NCBI GenBank assembly: GCA_045536915.1
Contig: JAZSOL010000111.1
Location: forward strand, 1-8,833
Direction: 5' to 3'
From: RGIG1828 sp045536915
GTDB lineage: Bacteria > Bacillota > Clostridia > UMGS1810
DNA: 8,833 nt
Positions 7,681 through 8,833 of this stretch are shown here, in pieces (within the stretch, counting starts at the first letter, position 1; each line of letters starts with the position of its first letter). The translations under genes were made by a program, and so were the position numbers. Below the pieces are notes generated by a model. That model did no database searches and was not told where the DNA came from. It saw nothing but the letters and a program-made list of their open reading frames with translations.

Positions 7681-8708
7681 TACTTGCTTGCGGAGGCAAT
7701 GTACCCAAAAAAGAAAAACCAATCCGGAAATTTCAACTGCACAAAACAGAATTCAAAACCGAACATCAAAATAAGGGTAAACAAAAGCTTACCCCGGCAA
7801 GGATTATCACCGGAAGCATATTTGCTTTGATTTTCACACTTATTCCGTTACTTTTTCTTTTTGATACGGATATTCCCGCTATTTCAAAAGCAGGTTTGCC
7901 GGGAATAAATGCATTGCAGATTATAAGTTTTATTGTTGCACTTGGGTGTTTCCTTCCCCCGAGGGATATACGAGCTGAAATTGCTCAGATTCCAAAATCA
8001 GAAAGAAAGCTTACCAAAAGAGCTGTTTGGGCAACCTTTATGATACTTCTTCTTATTCCTTTGACAATATATACCGGTGTTTTGTTTTTCGGCGGAAGAA
8101 AGTATTATTTTATTAGTCTTCTGATTATAATTGAAACTATGATTCCGTTTTTCATGGTGTTTGAATCGAGGAAACCAAAAGCAAGAGAACTCATAATAAT
8201 AAGTGTTTTGTGTGCAATTGCAGTGGCGGGCAGAGCGGCATTTTTTATGCTTCCGCAATTTAAACCCGTTGTTGCGCTTGTGATTGTTGCCGGAGTGTGC
8301 TTTGGAGGTGAAACAGGATTTCTGGTAGGTGCGGTTACGGGTTTTGTTTCAAACTTTTTCTTCGGACAAGGTCCGTGGACTCCGTGGCAGATGTTTTCTT
8401 TCGGTATTATAGGGTTTATTGCAGGAATTCTTTTTAAAAAAGGATTATTAAGAAAAACGAAGATGTCGCTTTGCGTATTTGGTTTTTTGGCAACATTTCT
8501 AATTTATGGAGGCATTATGAATCCGGCATCGGTTATTATGTGGCAGAATAAAATCAACTTGCAAATGATTGCATCTTCCTATGTTGTGGGAATACCGTCT
8601 GATTTGATTCACGCAACGGCAACAGCTTTTTTTCTTTGGTTCATTTCTGAGCCTATGATAGATAAGCTTGAAAGAATAAAGGTTAAATATGGATTGGTGA
8701 AAAGATAA
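7635..8708 (+). CDS. ECF transporter S component with extra N-terminal membrane domain (CbrT-like), probably fused to the ATPase
   Basis: This is the substrate-binding membrane subunit, inferred to take up cobalamin or a precursor. ATG 7635 is the only ATG before the membrane part, but it has no ribosome binding site and encodes the Met of NRMAR, an ATPase-like C-terminal tail. The frame is open back to 7560. From that Met, residues 1-22 resemble the ATPase tail (LPDAVLAEDIILACGG). Residues 23-54 form a basic, Lys-rich linker. Four hydrophobic segments follow (about 57-77, 91-107, 131-152, 157-176). The S-component core of about six helices spans 184-340 (AGRAAFFMLPQFKPV, GGETGFLVGAVTGFVSNFF, GQGPWTPWQMFSFG). 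Typical S components have only the core, near 180 residues. The frame overlaps the ATPase stop by 46 nt. Translation is either by -1 shifting from the ATPase, by weak internal initiation, or impaired. Confidence 0.85.
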   Translation: MARTKLPDAVLAEDIILACGGNVPKKEKPIRKFQLHKTEFKTEHQNKGKQKLTPARIITGSIFALIFTLIPLLFLFDTDIPAISKAGLPGINALQIISFIVALGCFLPPRDIRAEIAQIPKSERKLTKRAVWATFMILLLIPLTIYTGVLFFGGRKYYFISLLIIIETMIPFFMVFESRKPKARELIIISVLCAIAVAGRAAFFMLPQFKPVVALVIVAGVCFGGETGFLVGAVTGFVSNFFFGQGPWTPWQMFSFGIIGFIAGILFKKGLLRKTKMSLCVFGFLATFLIYGGIMNPASVIMWQNKINLQMIASSYVVGIPSDLIHATATAFFLWFISEPMIDKLERIKVKYGLVKR

Positions 8709-8713
8709 AAAAG

Positions 8714-8735
8714 GGGGACTGTAAAAAAAGTCCCT
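8714..8735 (+). other. Small hairpin overlapping the operon terminator
   Basis: GGGACT (8715-8720) pairs with AGTCCC (8729-8734) across the loop GTAAAAAA, with an added G-U at 8714/8735. Its right arm uses CCCT (8732-8735), which is also the base of the larger hairpin, so the two cannot form together. Confidence 0.6.
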
Positions 8736-8799
8736 AAAACAGACAAAGATCTCACTTGTTGAGGTCTTTGTTTTGTTTTAGGGAAAATCTTTGTTTTTT
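8732..8799 (+). terminator. Intrinsic terminator of the ECF operon
   Basis: A long hairpin starts 23 nt after the last stop codon. The left arm 8732-8753 (CCCTAAAACA... to ...GATCTC) pairs with the right arm 8761-8783 (GAGGTC... to ...TGTTTTAGGG) in about 22 pairs. There is one bulged T, two G-U pairs and a 7-nt loop ACTTGTT. A T-rich tail (8789-8799) follows. Bases 8800-8833 hold nothing I recognise. Confidence 0.85.
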
Positions 8800-8833
8800 G
8801 TGTATGAGAAATAAAGCCCCTTGTTTTTGAGCG

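Noticed and set aside
7699..7830. Small ORF starting at ATG 7699 just after GGAGG (43 codons)
   Set aside because: The GGAGG is only 3 nt from the ATG, the peptide is a low-complexity polar string out of frame with the S component, and it ends before any recognisable domain. It looks like an accidental match.
1..8833. Mobile elements, CRISPR arrays, tRNA and rRNA genes
   Set aside because: No transposase or integrase motifs, no regularly spaced direct repeats, and no cloverleaf or rRNA-like stretches were seen on either strand.

Overview
The window looks like chromosomal DNA from a low-to-moderate-GC member of the Firmicutes, most likely a Clostridia (Oscillospiraceae/Ruminococcaceae-like) bacterium. 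The reasons are the AT-rich, A-ending codon use, strong GGAGG-type ribosome binding sites, the secA-prfB gene order, an exported protein with a copper-amine-oxidase-type N-terminal domain, and a group II ECF vitamin transporter behind a cobalamin riboswitch. This taxonomic call comes from reading the sequence, not from a database search. All genes lie on the + strand.

Region 1 (1-4628) is a housekeeping and secretion cluster. It holds the 3' part of secA (preprotein translocase ATPase; its N-terminus is outside the window), prfB (peptide chain release factor 2) and a secreted or lipid-anchored foldase-like protein. The spacers between these genes are 13 and 18 nt. prfB is complete only if the conserved programmed +1 frameshift at CTT TGA C (2459-2465) is used: 25 codons starting at TTG 2387 are joined to the long downstream frame. 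The resulting 372-residue protein has SPF at 205-207 and GGQ at 250-252.

Region 2 (4629-5182) has no gene. It contains a cobalamin riboswitch (about 4766-4973), an expression platform, and a strong intrinsic terminator (5092-5131) just before the next ribosome binding site. This is the layout of a vitamin B12-responsive transcription-termination switch.

Region 3 (5183-8708) is an ECF transporter operon: a transmembrane EcfT protein, a double ATPase (both EcfA-type domains in one chain) and an S component. The genes overlap each other. Given the riboswitch, the cargo is inferred to be cobalamin or a corrinoid precursor (the CbrTUV-type system of comparative genomics). The operon ends in a long hairpin terminator (8732-8799).

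The most unusual point is the junction between the ATPase and the S component. The ATPase reading frame stops at 7680. However, the family-like C-terminal sequence (FYTTSANRMAR...) lies in the -1 frame, which continues without any good start or ribosome binding site straight into the membrane protein. A heptamer of the form X XXY YYZ (T TTA AAG, 7596-7602) sits exactly where the frames must switch. Either the ancestral gene is an ATPase-ATPase-S fusion broken by a single-base deletion or sequence error in a T run, or the fusion is made by -1 ribosomal frameshifting. I cannot tell these apart from this sequence alone. I saw no transposase, CRISPR array, tRNA or rRNA.
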